A program made the translations under genes and the position numbers. The notes below the pieces were generated by a model that had not been told where the DNA came from, did no database searches, and was given only the letters and a program-made list of their open reading frames with translations. From SAR116 cluster bacterium AG-337-N21 (GTDB taxonomy: Bacteria; Pseudomonadota; Alphaproteobacteria; Puniceispirillales; Marisalimonadaceae): DNA of 54,995 nucleotides. The stretch is taken from assembly GCA_003282145.1 (NCBI GenBank), contig QBZZ01000013.1:1-54995 (forward strand), in the 5' to 3' direction. The first letter of the stretch is position 1. Each line of letters opens with the position of its first letter. Positions 27,353 to 38,502 of the stretch are shown piece by piece.

Positions 27353-28767
27353 CAGTTTCTCATATTAGATTTAATAAAATTTTGAATATCATTTATACTT
27401 GGCTCAATTATATTAAAATGTTCTTTACTGCTCATTATTTTTTCTAAATGAGAAGTTTTTTTTGGTATTGCATTTATACTTTTACTAATAATCTCTGGAA
27501 ACTTCGCTGGATGAGCACATGCAAGTGAAATTACAGACATATCTTTTGATATAATGTTGTTATCAAGTGCCTTTTGAGCTGCTCCATAACCAATTGCACT
27601 ATGAGGGTCAAGAATGTAACTATAGTCTGTATAAACCTTGTTTATTAACTCTAAAGTTTCCTCGTCTGAAATCATATATGCAGAAAATATTTTATTGATT
27701 TTTTTAAGTTGATTTTTTGTGATTTTAAAATTGCCATTGCTTTTGAAATCTTTCATTTGTTGCTTTACTTTATTTGTATCTCTTTCGTTTATCTCGTATA
27801 AAAGCCTTTCAAAGTTACTAGAAACTTGTATGTCCATACTTGGACTATAGGAAGGAAGAACATTTTTTCTCTCCATCGTTCCATTATTAAAAAACCTTGT
27901 TAATATATCGTTTTGATTTGATCCACATATTAATTTTGATATAGGCAAACCAATTTTTTTGGCCATCCATCCTGCTAATATGTTCCCAAAATTACCTGTA
28001 GGAACCGAGAATACAATTTCTTTATCTGGCGCACCTATTTTTAAAGCAGAGTAAAAATAATATACAATTTGCGGTAAAAGCCTTACCCAGTTAATAGAAT
28101 TTATAGCCGACAGTGAAGTTTCATCTTTAAATTTCAAGTCTTCAAAACAATCTTTTACTATTGCCTGACATCCATCAAAATCTGTTTTAACTGATAAAGC
28201 GTAAGCTCCTTTCTCATTAATCCAAGTCATCTGCTTTTGTTGAACGCTTGAAACTCTTTTATGAGGAAAGAGTATAAAAATATCTATATTTTCTCTGCCT
28301 TTGAAAGCTTCTAAAGCAGCAGATCCTGTATCACCACTAGTCGCTCCCAAAATTACACCCTTTTGAGCTCTTTTTTTTAGTGCTTGATTAAAAGCTCTAG
28401 CTAAAAACTGCATGGCATAGTCTTTAAAAGCTAAGGTTGGACCATGAAATAATTCTAGTACGTGTAAGTTTTTATTAAGTTGAAATAAGGGTGCAACGTC
28501 ATTGTTAAATGAAGAGTAGGTATCTTTAGAGATATTTAATAATTCGTTTTCACTTAAACAAGGTTCTACGAAAGGTCTTATAATTTTTGCTGATAATTCC
28601 GCATAATTTAAATGCTGCATTTCATTTAAATCAGAATGGCTAAATTGGGGCCATTCTTCTGGCATGAACAAACCTCCATCCCTAGCTAAACCGGACAAAA
28701 GGACGTCTTCATAAAGAAGGGATGACTCTCCACCTCTTGTACTTGAATATTTAATTGAATTACTCAT
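27352..28767 (-). CDS. thrC: Threonine synthase
   Basis: PLP enzyme converting O-phosphohomoserine to threonine. The 471-residue protein is the long ThrC type. PLP lysine K115 lies in HGPTLAFKDYAMQF, with GATSGDTGSAALEAF and VPTGNFGNILAGW as phosphate and cofactor-binding loops. The N-terminal TRGGESSLLYEDVLLSGLA region is typical. It overlaps surf1 at its start by eight bases and the M16 gene at its end by one base, so it is embedded in the oxidase operon, as in many alphaproteobacteria. Confidence 0.96.
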   Translation of the reverse strand: MSNSIKYSSTRGGESSLLYEDVLLSGLARDGGLFMPEEWPQFSHSDLNEMQHLNYAELSAKIIRPFVEPCLSENELLNISKDTYSSFNNDVAPLFQLNKNLHVLELFHGPTLAFKDYAMQFLARAFNQALKKRAQKGVILGATSGDTGSAALEAFKGRENIDIFILFPHKRVSSVQQKQMTWINEKGAYALSVKTDFDGCQAIVKDCFEDLKFKDETSLSAINSINWVRLLPQIVYYFYSALKIGAPDKEIVFSVPTGNFGNILAGWMAKKIGLPISKLICGSNQNDILTRFFNNGTMERKNVLPSYSPSMDIQVSSNFERLLYEINERDTNKVKQQMKDFKSNGNFKITKNQLKKINKIFSAYMISDEETLELINKVYTDYSYILDPHSAIGYGAAQKALDNNIISKDMSVISLACAHPAKFPEIISKSINAIPKKTSHLEKIMSSKEHFNIIEPSINDIQNFIKSNMRN

Positions 28768-29503
28768 TGTTGTGCTTCTTTTTGAAACTTAACCTACCAG
28801 AAGACACGTGATATGAGAAATATACAAATAACAAAGACAAAGCCAAGCCATACCAGGTTATAGCATATGACAAGTGTTGATTCCTTAATTTTGGTTTACC
28901 AGTAACTCCTATTGGAAGAGTTAGCTTTTCTCCTTGTCGAAGAGCATCTATATAATAATTATTTATTACTTGATTTGAAGTTAATTTTAAAAAGTTAATA
29001 ATTTCATTTGGCTTTATTGTAAACCAAAAACCATTATTGCCGTCATTTTCTGGGACAAAATAGCCTTTTTTTTGTGGGTATCTTATTATTCCTTTCAAAA
29101 CAATTTGTCCCTCAACTAAACTAAACTTTCTTTTTTTAGGATTTCTGTAGCCTTCAGATACCCAGCCTCTATTTATTAAAATTATTTTATTATTACTAAG
29201 TTTAAGTGGAGTTATTACATGAAATCCAGCATTACCCTCATAAGTTTTACCAGTAATATAAACTTCGTCTTTATGTAAAAATGATCCTGAAAGTTCTACA
29301 GATTTAAATTCACTGATATTTGAAAAATCTAATTTAGATGGATTCTTAATTGGATTAGACTGACTTTGTGTAATGTATCTTTCTATTAATGCTTCTTTCC
29401 AGAATAATCTTTTAACCTGCCAAGTGCCAAAGCTGAACAAAAGAGCAAAAATTAATATAGAAAATATTGTTGGCCAAAGTAGAGGCCTAAAGTAAATATT
29501 CAT
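28760..29503 (-). CDS. surf1: SURF1 family cytochrome oxidase assembly protein
   Basis: Assembly factor for heme insertion into cytochrome c oxidase subunit I (Surf1/Shy1 family). The 247-residue protein has an N-terminal membrane helix (TIFSILIFALLFSFGTWQVKR) and a central periplasmic domain with GSFLHKDEVYI, GFHVITPL, INRGWV and VPENDGNNGFWF. A second helix (YAITWYGLALSLLFVYFSYH) is near the C terminus. It follows ctaE after a 45-base spacer that holds a stem-loop. Confidence 0.93.
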   Translation of the reverse strand: MNIYFRPLLWPTIFSILIFALLFSFGTWQVKRLFWKEALIERYITQSQSNPIKNPSKLDFSNISEFKSVELSGSFLHKDEVYITGKTYEGNAGFHVITPLKLSNNKIILINRGWVSEGYRNPKKRKFSLVEGQIVLKGIIRYPQKKGYFVPENDGNNGFWFTIKPNEIINFLKLTSNQVINNYYIDALRQGEKLTLPIGVTGKPKLRNQHLSYAITWYGLALSLLFVYFSYHVSSGRLSFKKKHNNE

Positions 29504-29527
29504 TAGTTGTATGTAATCTCCAAACTT

Positions 29528-29552
29528 TTGATAAGTTTAATGCACTTATCAA
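29528..29552 (-). promoter_or_regulatory. Stem-loop overlapping the ctaE stop codon
   Basis: Perfect 9-bp inverted repeat, TTGATAAGT (29528-29536) and ACTTATCAA (29544-29552), with a seven-base loop. The distal arm contains the ctaE stop codon. No T-run follows on the minus strand, so it is not a standard terminator. It could stabilise the oxidase-subunit part of the mRNA relative to surf1-thrC-M16. Confidence 0.6.
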
Positions 29553-30334
29553 CCACCCCACCAGTATATACACACAAATAAAAACAACCAAACCACGTCA
29601 ACAAAATGCCAATACCATGCAGCAGCTTCGAATCCAAAGTGGTGCTCAGAAGAGAAATGACCTTTCAAACCTCTAAATAGACATACAGTTAAAAAAATTG
29701 TACCAACTAAAACATGAAATCCGTGAAATCCTGTGGCCATATAAAAAGTTGATGCATAAATTCCATCGGTAAACGCAAATGTAGCGTGTTGATACTCATA
29801 AGCTTGAACGGCTGTGAAAATTGCACCTAGTATTATCGTAAGAACAAGACCTTTTATAAAATCTTTTCTATTGTTATGCTGTAAAGCATGATGAGACCAG
29901 GTTACAGTACAACCTGATAGAAGGAGAATTAAAGTATTGATCAGCGGTAAATCAAAAGGATCTAGAGCTACTATGTCAGCCGGAGGCCAAACACCTGTAT
30001 CAGGATATAAACTAGAATCAAAGAAAGCCCAAAAAAATGCTACAAAGAACATTACCTCAGAGCAGATGAAAAATATCATACCATATCTCATACCTATTTG
30101 TACAATTGGTGTGTGATGTCCTTGATATTCAGCCTCTCTAACCACATCTCTCCACCAATAAAACATGGTTGCTATTACCATAAATAAACCAGCTCCTAGA
30201 ACATAAATTGAATATGGATATTCATGCATAAACAGAGTAAGACCCAAGAACAAAGTAAAACCAGCTGCTGATCCTAGTGCAGGCCATGGACTTGGTTCAA
30301 CTAAATGATATTGATGCTTTTGATCACCGCTCAT
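29549..30334 (-). CDS. ctaE: Cytochrome c oxidase subunit III
   Basis: Seven-helix subunit III of the aa3 oxidase, 261 residues. Signature stretches are HQYHLVEPSPWP at the N terminus, GMRYGMIFFICSEVMFFVAFFWAFF (quoted in parts), WPPADI, TFYMATGFHGFHVLVG and the C-terminal FGFEAAAWYWHFVDVVWLFLF. The conserved glutamate in CSEVMFF and the lipid-binding region are intact. It lies between ctaG and surf1. The terminal WG GG sequence and length are normal. Confidence 0.97.
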   Translation of the reverse strand: MSGDQKHQYHLVEPSPWPALGSAAGFTLFLGLTLFMHEYPYSIYVLGAGLFMVIATMFYWWRDVVREAEYQGHHTPIVQIGMRYGMIFFICSEVMFFVAFFWAFFDSSLYPDTGVWPPADIVALDPFDLPLINTLILLLSGCTVTWSHHALQHNNRKDFIKGLVLTIILGAIFTAVQAYEYQHATFAFTDGIYASTFYMATGFHGFHVLVGTIFLTVCLFRGLKGHFSSEHHFGFEAAAWYWHFVDVVWLFLFVCIYWWGG

Positions 30335-30383
30335 TAAATCCTCCTAATCTATTTTTATATAGTTAAACTTATAATTTCAACAC

Positions 30384-30923
30384 CTAAGTTTCTGCATTGA
30401 AAAATGTATATGATAAGGTAATTTCTTCCAAATTCTTAGTGTTGTCGTCATCATCTATACTTGGATCAACATAAAATGATACAGGCATCTTAACTTCTTC
30501 TCCTGGCTGCAGTGTTTGTTTTACAAAACAGAAACAATCAACTTTCATAAAAATGCTACCCGCTTTAGGTGGAGAAACATTAAAAACCGCAGTACCCGTG
30601 GTTGCTTTATCAGATAAATTTTTAGCTGTATAATAAATTACTTCTTGTACACCTGGTTGAACTATAATCTCTTTTTTAGGGGCTGAAAATTCCCAATTCA
30701 AATCTGAAGATATATTTGAATCAAATCTTATTTGAATATTTTTGTATTGACCGCTTGATCCTGGGGCTAATGACGCCCTTTGAACTGTTCCTGCATAACC
30801 AGTTACCCTACAAAACAAATCATATAAAGGAACTGATGCAAAGGATAAGCCGAGCATAAAAACGGCAATCAGAAGTGTCCATATAAGAAAGTTATTATTT
30901 TTTTTTGATAAACTAACAGCCAT
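30384..30923 (-). CDS. ctaG: Cytochrome c oxidase assembly protein CtaG/Cox11
   Basis: Copper chaperone needed to insert CuB into subunit I. The 179-residue protein has one N-terminal membrane helix (FLIWTLLIAVFMLGLSFASVP), then a cysteine C38 in DLFCRVTGYAGTV. The copper-binding pair C130-F-C132 lies in VDCFCFVKQTLQPGEEVKMPVSF. This is the complete Cox11 signature. The ATG directly abuts the TAG of the upstream small coxF-type gene. Confidence 0.95.
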   Translation of the reverse strand: MAVSLSKKNNNFLIWTLLIAVFMLGLSFASVPLYDLFCRVTGYAGTVQRASLAPGSSGQYKNIQIRFDSNISSDLNWEFSAPKKEIIVQPGVQEVIYYTAKNLSDKATTGTAVFNVSPPKAGSIFMKVDCFCFVKQTLQPGEEVKMPVSFYVDPSIDDDDNTKNLEEITLSYTFFNAET

Positions 30924-31067
30924 CTACCCGGTAATATCCATTCTCAAAATTGTAATAAAAAAGAAAAGAACTACCATGCTAATAATTATACCCAAAACTG
31001 CAAAATTTTTTGATTTTCTATTTTCATAAAATATTTTGATATTTTTGTCATCTTTATTAGTATTCAA
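30924..31067 (-). CDS. coxF: Small membrane protein of the CoxF type (47 residues)
   Basis: Between ctaB and ctaG a short frame starts at TTG 31067, with AAGGAT upstream, and stops with TAG at 30924-30926, immediately next to the ctaG ATG. It encodes 47 residues: a polar N terminus (MNTNKDDKNIKIFYENRKSK), one membrane helix (NFAVLGIIISMVVLFFFITIL) and a short tail RMDITG. The position and design, one helix preceding ctaG, match the small CoxF-type protein that alphaproteobacterial oxidase operons carry there. Its role in oxidase assembly is not well defined. The gene is easily missed because of its size and TTG start. Confidence 0.75.
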   Translation of the reverse strand: MNTNKDDKNIKIFYENRKSKNFAVLGIIISMVVLFFFITILRMDITG

Positions 31068-31081
31068 AATTTATCCTTTGA

Positions 31082-31996
31082 TTAAATTATCTTATCTATG
31101 CAAATGCCCGCAAAAACGATGCTTAGATAAAAAATTGAGTATATAAATAGATTTTTCTCAGAATCTACCGCCTTTCTTATAATTAAAAAGGATCTTCTTA
31201 AAAATTCTAAACCGGATATAGTAGCTATAAACAAATATAAATCACCAGAATAGTCAAATATCCATGGTAAAAATGAACACGGTACTAACAAAAAAGAATA
31301 AATTAATATATATTTTCTAGTTATTTTTTCACCAGCAACAATCGGAAGCATTGGAATATTAGCTGCTGCGTAATCATCTTTCTTAATTAAAGCCAAAGCC
31401 CAAAAATGTGGGGGGGTCCATAAAAAAATTATCAAAAACAAAATTAATGATTCTATGCCTATGTTACCTGTGGCGCAAACTTGTCCAATTACAGGTGGGA
31501 AAGCACCAGCAGCGCCACCAATTACAATATTTTGAACAGTGTGTCTTTTTAACCAAATTGTATAAACAATTGCGTAAAATAAAATTGTAAACGCTAACAA
31601 ACATGCAGCAAGCCAGTTAACTGACAAGCCTAAAATAATGATAGATAACAATGATGTTATTACACCAAATGAAAGTGCATCAGCAGGCTGAATTTTTCCT
31701 TGTGGAATTGGCCTATCCCTAGTTCTTAACATTAACTGATCAATATCACTATCGTACCACTGATTAAGTACCCCAGAAGCTCCAGCTCCAAGTGCAATCG
31801 CAAATATTCCAATCAATGCTAAAAAAGGATGTGGATCATAACTTTCAACAGGTTCTGCCGTGTAATAACCAACAAAGGCTGTAAATACTACTAATGACAT
31901 GACTCTAGGCTTCATTAGCCTAAAATAATCAAAGGGAGAACTTAATTTGTTTAAGTTTTCGTCTATTCCACTAGTATTTACAGTTACAACAGGCAT
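31082..31996 (-). CDS. ctaB: Protoheme IX farnesyltransferase (heme O synthase)
   Basis: Membrane prenyltransferase that adds a farnesyl group to heme b to make heme O, the precursor of heme A for this oxidase. The 304-residue protein of the UbiA superfamily has the first aspartate-rich motif NQWYDSDIDQLMLRTRDRPIPQG (key residues N, D, D, D; quoted in part) at about 88-110, and the second at KKDDYAAANIPMLPI. Several membrane helices are visible. The start is ATG at 31996, 19 bases after ctaD. The ctaA heme A synthase is not in the window. Confidence 0.95.
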   Translation of the reverse strand: MPVVTVNTSGIDENLNKLSSPFDYFRLMKPRVMSLVVFTAFVGYYTAEPVESYDPHPFLALIGIFAIALGAGASGVLNQWYDSDIDQLMLRTRDRPIPQGKIQPADALSFGVITSLLSIIILGLSVNWLAACLLAFTILFYAIVYTIWLKRHTVQNIVIGGAAGAFPPVIGQVCATGNIGIESLILFLIIFLWTPPHFWALALIKKDDYAAANIPMLPIVAGEKITRKYILIYSFLLVPCSFLPWIFDYSGDLYLFIATISGLEFLRRSFLIIRKAVDSEKNLFIYSIFYLSIVFAGICIDKII

Positions 31997-32015
31997 AGTT
32001 ACACAATAATCAAAA

Positions 32016-34507
<2,492 letters not shown>

Positions 34508-34767
34508 TTTGTTTGCTCCTTAACTTCAGCTCGAACAATTCTCATTTCAGAAAGAATTACAGTTATAAATTAGATTGATCAAATGGCTTTTAATTATTTA
34601 AAGCTTTTTATACCAAAATACTAGATCTAAAAACAAAAAAATTTAATTATTTAAAAAAAATGATCTTACAATAAAAAATATTACTTTATTTATAGTTAAA
34701 CCTTGCGCAAAAGGTTTAATATTGCCATTTTAAAAAAAAATAATTTAAGTTAAATGAGATTTATAAA
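34508..34767. other. 260-bp divergent spacer between ctaC and tldD
   Basis: A/T-rich spacer expected to hold the promoters of the oxidase operon (minus) and tldD (plus). It contains a 9-bp perfect inverted repeat at 34696-34719, annotated separately. No convincing sigma-70 promoter pair or small coding sequence could be identified by eye. Confidence 0.6.
34696..34719. promoter_or_regulatory. Hairpin/operator candidate between ctaC and tldD
   Basis: TTAAACCTT (34696-34704) and AAGGTTTAA (34711-34719) form a perfect 9-bp inverted repeat around GCGCAA. It sits about 190 bases upstream of ctaC and about 50 upstream of tldD. No run of T follows on either side, so a terminator is unlikely; an operator or a leader hairpin are options. 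Confidence 0.5.
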
Positions 34768-36216
34768 ATGAATGAAAAGTCACCATTAGAAATTACTGAT
34801 AAAATTTTTTACCATGATAATGATTTTGATTTAACCAAAGTTCAGTCCTTGCTATCGGATACACTTGAAAGCTCAGATGATGGAGAATTATATTTAGAAT
34901 CTACTAAATCAGAATCATTCTCTTTTGACGATGGTCGTATGAAAAATATCTCGTATGATAGTACAAAAGGTTTTGGATTAAGAGCAATAGCTGGAGAAGC
35001 TAGAGGATTTGCTCACTCAGGTGAAATTTCGGAATCTTCTCTAAAAAGAGCTTCTGAAACTGTTAAATCTGTATCAAAAAATTACTCAGGTATAATGTCT
35101 CCTGCACCATCTCATGGTATAAATAAACCCTTATATACATCTCTAAATCCTATTGAAGGAACATCATTTCAAATAAAAACAAATCTTCTAGAAGAAATAG
35201 ATGCATATGCGAGATCTTTAGATGCTAATGTTGTTCAAGTTTCAGCTTCAGTTTCGGCATCTCATCAAGCTATTCAAATACTTAGAGCTGACGGAGAGAG
35301 AGCTGCAGACATTAGACCTTTAGTAAGGTTGAATGTATCACTTGTAGTTGAAAGAAAGGGTAGACGAGAAACTGGTAGTTCAGGTTGCGGTGGAAGAGGA
35401 AAGTATGAAGAATGGATTAATTCTGACAGATGGAAAGGGCAGGTACAAGAGGCACTAAGAATTGCCAATACTAACCTTGATTCAATTCCGACACCCGCGG
35501 GTGAAATGCCCGTAATTTTAGGTCCCGGTTGGCCAGGTGTGATGCTTCATGAAGCAGTTGGGCACGGGTTAGAAGGTGATTTCAATAGAAAAGGCACATC
35601 AATTTTTTCAGGAAAAATTGGCGAAAAAGTCACTGCTGATGGTGTAACGGTTATTGACGATGGAACAATAGAAAACAAAAGAGGATCCATTACAATTGAC
35701 GATGAGGGCACAAAATCATCAAAAAATATTTTAATTGAAAACGGTATTTTGAAAAATTATATGCAAGACAGACAAAATGCTCGATTAATGAAAATGGATC
35801 CTACCGGTAATGGCAGGAGACAGTCTTATTCACATTATCCTATGCCGAGAATGACTAATACTTATATGGATAATGGAAATGTTGATCCTAAAGAAATTAT
35901 CAGTTCTTTAAAAAAGGGTATATATGCTGTTAACTTTGCTGGAGGACAAGTTGATATAACTAATGGTAAGTTTGTTTTCTCTGCCTCTGAAGCTTATTTA
36001 GTAGAAAATGGTAAAGTTAAGCAACCTCTTAAAGGTGCGACTTTAATTGGTAATGGTCCTGATGCAATGTCAAAAATATCGCTAGTTGGAAATGATTTAG
36101 CATTAGATGATGGCATAGGAACCTGCGGTAAAGATGGCCAAGGTGTCCCAGTAGGCGTTGGACAACCCACTTTATTGATGGGAGGCATTACAATTGGGGG
36201 TACTGATACAAACTAA
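34768..36216 (+). CDS. tldD: Metalloprotease TldD
   Basis: Catalytic subunit of the TldD/TldE protease, which degrades unfolded peptides and, in some bacteria, trims modified peptides or antitoxins. The 482-residue protein has the zinc motif HEAVGHGLEGD (HExxxH type, about residue 260), the preceding GPGWPGVMLHE and the C-terminal IGTCGKDGQGVPVGVGQPTLL. Its partner tldE/pmbA is at 46886-48244. TldD beside ctaC is a known alphaproteobacterial neighbourhood. The convergent gshA stop is eight bases away. Confidence 0.95.
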   Translation: MNEKSPLEITDKIFYHDNDFDLTKVQSLLSDTLESSDDGELYLESTKSESFSFDDGRMKNISYDSTKGFGLRAIAGEARGFAHSGEISESSLKRASETVKSVSKNYSGIMSPAPSHGINKPLYTSLNPIEGTSFQIKTNLLEEIDAYARSLDANVVQVSASVSASHQAIQILRADGERAADIRPLVRLNVSLVVERKGRRETGSSGCGGRGKYEEWINSDRWKGQVQEALRIANTNLDSIPTPAGEMPVILGPGWPGVMLHEAVGHGLEGDFNRKGTSIFSGKIGEKVTADGVTVIDDGTIENKRGSITIDDEGTKSSKNILIENGILKNYMQDRQNARLMKMDPTGNGRRQSYSHYPMPRMTNTYMDNGNVDPKEIISSLKKGIYAVNFAGGQVDITNGKFVFSASEAYLVENGKVKQPLKGATLIGNGPDAMSKISLVGNDLALDDGIGTCGKDGQGVPVGVGQPTLLMGGITIGGTDTN

Positions 36217-36224
36217 ATATTAAT

Positions 36225-37574
36225 TTAGAATGCGTTTTCAGTAAATATTTTATTAATATTTCTATTCCAAGAATTATTATATTTTTGAAGTAATTTTTCT
36301 GCCCCAGTTTGTTTATTTTTAACAATATCAAATAAAGGGTCTAGGAACTGTCTTTCGTCCATACCTCTATTATCTAGTTGGTTACGTCTTGCAAGGCCAG
36401 AACTAGATATTTTTAACATTTCTAGAGCAATATCTTGAATTGATTTATTTCCAAGCTTGCCTCCTAGACCAAATTTAGCTGCAGAAATTCTACCTTCTTC
36501 AAGTATATTTGTATTCATAAGAGATTTTGCTAGGTTATAAGCTTCAGATTGAGATTCGCTGTCATAAAGTAATCCTACCCATAGCGCTGGTAGAGCACAT
36601 ATTATGTTCCAAGGACCACCATCAGCCCCCCTCATCTCTAAGTATTGCTTCAGTCTTACTTCTGGGAAAGCAACAGTTATGTGATCTTCCCAATCTTTCA
36701 TTGTAGGATATTCACCTTTAAAACCATCTAAATTTCCATCCATAAAATCCAAAAAAGATTTACCTGACACATCAATATATTTACCATCTCTATATATAAA
36801 ATACATTGGAACATTCAAAATATAATTTAACCAAGACTCATAGCCAAAATTTTGATCAAAAACGATTTGAGGAACACCTGTTCTATCAGAGTCTGTATCC
36901 GTCCAAACAACCGCTCTTGATGATAGAAAACCACTTTCTTTACCTTCAATAAAAGGAGAATTAGCGAAAAGAGCCGTTGCAACTGATTGCAGAGCAAGAG
37001 ATATTTGGAATTTTTGAACCATATCTCTTTCGTTTAAATAATCAAGATTGACTTGTATAGTACACGTTCGAAGCATCATATCTAATCCTAATTTACCAAC
37101 TTTAGGCATATAATTCTTCATAATTTCGTAACGCCCCTTTGGCATCCACTTTTGATCTGAACGCGACCACTTAGGATCATAACCTAGACCAATCATTGAT
37201 AAGCCTAGCTCTTTCATAGCCTCTTTCATCATTTTAAGGTGTTTGCCTGTCTCTTTACATGTTTGATGTAAATTATCTAGTGGTGTTCCAGATAATTCTA
37301 ACTGACCTCCGGGCTCAAGTGAGATAGATGCACCAGTTTCATCTTTTAAAGCTATTGTGTTATTATTTTCTAATATTTTCTCCCAATTATTTTCTCTAGC
37401 AAGCTTATTTAACAAATCACTAATACCTGATTTACCGAAGTATCCAACTCTTTCTAAGTTATCTATATGAAAAACAAACTTTTCGTGTTCTGTTCCAATT
37501 TTCCAGTTTTCTCTGGGTTTGGCACCATCTGCGAACCATTTAAGAAGATCTTGTTTTTCTATTCTTATCATCAC
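36225..37574 (-). CDS. gshA: Glutamate-cysteine ligase (GCS2, plant/alphaproteobacterial type)
   Basis: Catalyses the first step of glutathione synthesis. The 449-residue protein is of the plant-like GCS family, not the E. coli GshA family. It has KIGTEHEKFVFH near the N terminus, then SLEPGGQLELSG, MMLRTCTIQVNLDY, and the C-terminal MRGADGGPWNIICALPA. The start I accept is ATG at 37574; MMI gives two alternatives one codon apart. It may supply glutathione for the peroxiredoxin and thiol system in this window. Confidence 0.92.
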   Translation of the reverse strand: MMIRIEKQDLLKWFADGAKPRENWKIGTEHEKFVFHIDNLERVGYFGKSGISDLLNKLARENNWEKILENNNTIALKDETGASISLEPGGQLELSGTPLDNLHQTCKETGKHLKMMKEAMKELGLSMIGLGYDPKWSRSDQKWMPKGRYEIMKNYMPKVGKLGLDMMLRTCTIQVNLDYLNERDMVQKFQISLALQSVATALFANSPFIEGKESGFLSSRAVVWTDTDSDRTGVPQIVFDQNFGYESWLNYILNVPMYFIYRDGKYIDVSGKSFLDFMDGNLDGFKGEYPTMKDWEDHITVAFPEVRLKQYLEMRGADGGPWNIICALPALWVGLLYDSESQSEAYNLAKSLMNTNILEEGRISAAKFGLGGKLGNKSIQDIALEMLKISSSGLARRNQLDNRGMDERQFLDPLFDIVKNKQTGAEKLLQKYNNSWNRNINKIFTENAF

Positions 37575-37664
37575 GGCCTCATTTGTGATTAGCGTAATTA
37601 TTAAAAAATATAGATTTAAAATACAATATAATTATTTACCAAATACAATTGTAACTTTGATCAA

Positions 37665-38426
37665 TTAATAAAAAGATTTTTTCATGTCTCCGTTTAGAGT
37701 GTGCCATAATACTATAGCAGTAACCACCGCTGTATCAGATTTTAAAATTCTTGGGCCAAAATTAATTGGTATCACAAACTTTTTTTGTCTTAAATAACTG
37801 ACTTCTTTCGTGGTAAATCCACCTTCTGGGCCAACTAAAACAGCACCACAAGCTGCATTATTCAATTTATTAAAATTGTTTGAAGATTGTTTATTACGTC
37901 TGATGGTTTCGTCACCAAAATAAATAGTTCTTTTTTCTAACCAATTATCAATAACATCATAGAGCTTTTGAAGAGGTAAGATTTCAGGTATGGTAATTCT
38001 TTCACATTGTTCAGATGCTTCAATAGCAATATCTTGAAATCTTTTTAAGTTTAAACTTTTAGTTACAGTTCGTTCTGTAATTAAAGGCATAATTTTGGAA
38101 GCTCCTAATTCACTTGCCTTCTGAATTATATATTCCGTAGGTGTTTTCTTTACAAGAGCGAACAGTACCCACAAGTCAGTTTGTTCTTCTGGGTCCCTTA
38201 TTTTTTTTATCACTTCAACTGATATTAATTTTTTATTATTAGATTGTATTTTTGCTAAAAATTCCCCATTAATATTATTAAAAACTAAGAACGTGTCATG
38301 TATTTTTTTTCTCATTACGTTAATTAAATAATGAGATTGTTTTTTATTTAATTCTATTTTTTTTGTTAATATCAATTCATTAGGAACACACAACCTAATT
38401 TTAGCATGATACGATAGATCTATCAT
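37665..38426 (-). CDS. rsmE: 16S rRNA m3U1498 methyltransferase RsmE
   Basis: SPOUT-class methyltransferase acting on U1498 of 16S rRNA. The 253-residue protein has an N-terminal PUA-like domain (HYLINVMRKKIHDTF) and a C-terminal knot domain with KKTPTEYIIQKASELGASKIMPLITERT (quoted in parts: QKASELGASKI, ITERTV). The SAM-binding loops are VLVGPEGGFTTKEV and GPRILKSDTAVVTA. It is divergent from ubiA and precedes gshA in the same orientation, an order common in alphaproteobacteria. Confidence 0.93.
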   Translation of the reverse strand: MIDLSYHAKIRLCVPNELILTKKIELNKKQSHYLINVMRKKIHDTFLVFNNINGEFLAKIQSNNKKLISVEVIKKIRDPEEQTDLWVLFALVKKTPTEYIIQKASELGASKIMPLITERTVTKSLNLKRFQDIAIEASEQCERITIPEILPLQKLYDVIDNWLEKRTIYFGDETIRRNKQSSNNFNKLNNAACGAVLVGPEGGFTTKEVSYLRQKKFVIPINFGPRILKSDTAVVTAIVLWHTLNGDMKKSFY

Positions 38427-38502
38427 TTCATAAAACCATACTCTTAAAAATTAATTTCATAGTAGATTGATTACCTTAAATTATGATGATATTGCATTAT
38501 TT

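Noticed and set aside
30365..30391. 7-bp inverted repeat AAACTTA/TAAGTTT between ctaE and ctaG
   Set aside because: Short arms of low complexity with a 13-base loop; likely by chance in AT-rich DNA.
38467..38502. TTG start extending UbiA by 12 residues
   Set aside because: The extension has no family similarity; the ATG at 38503 places the conserved N-terminal block at its usual distance.
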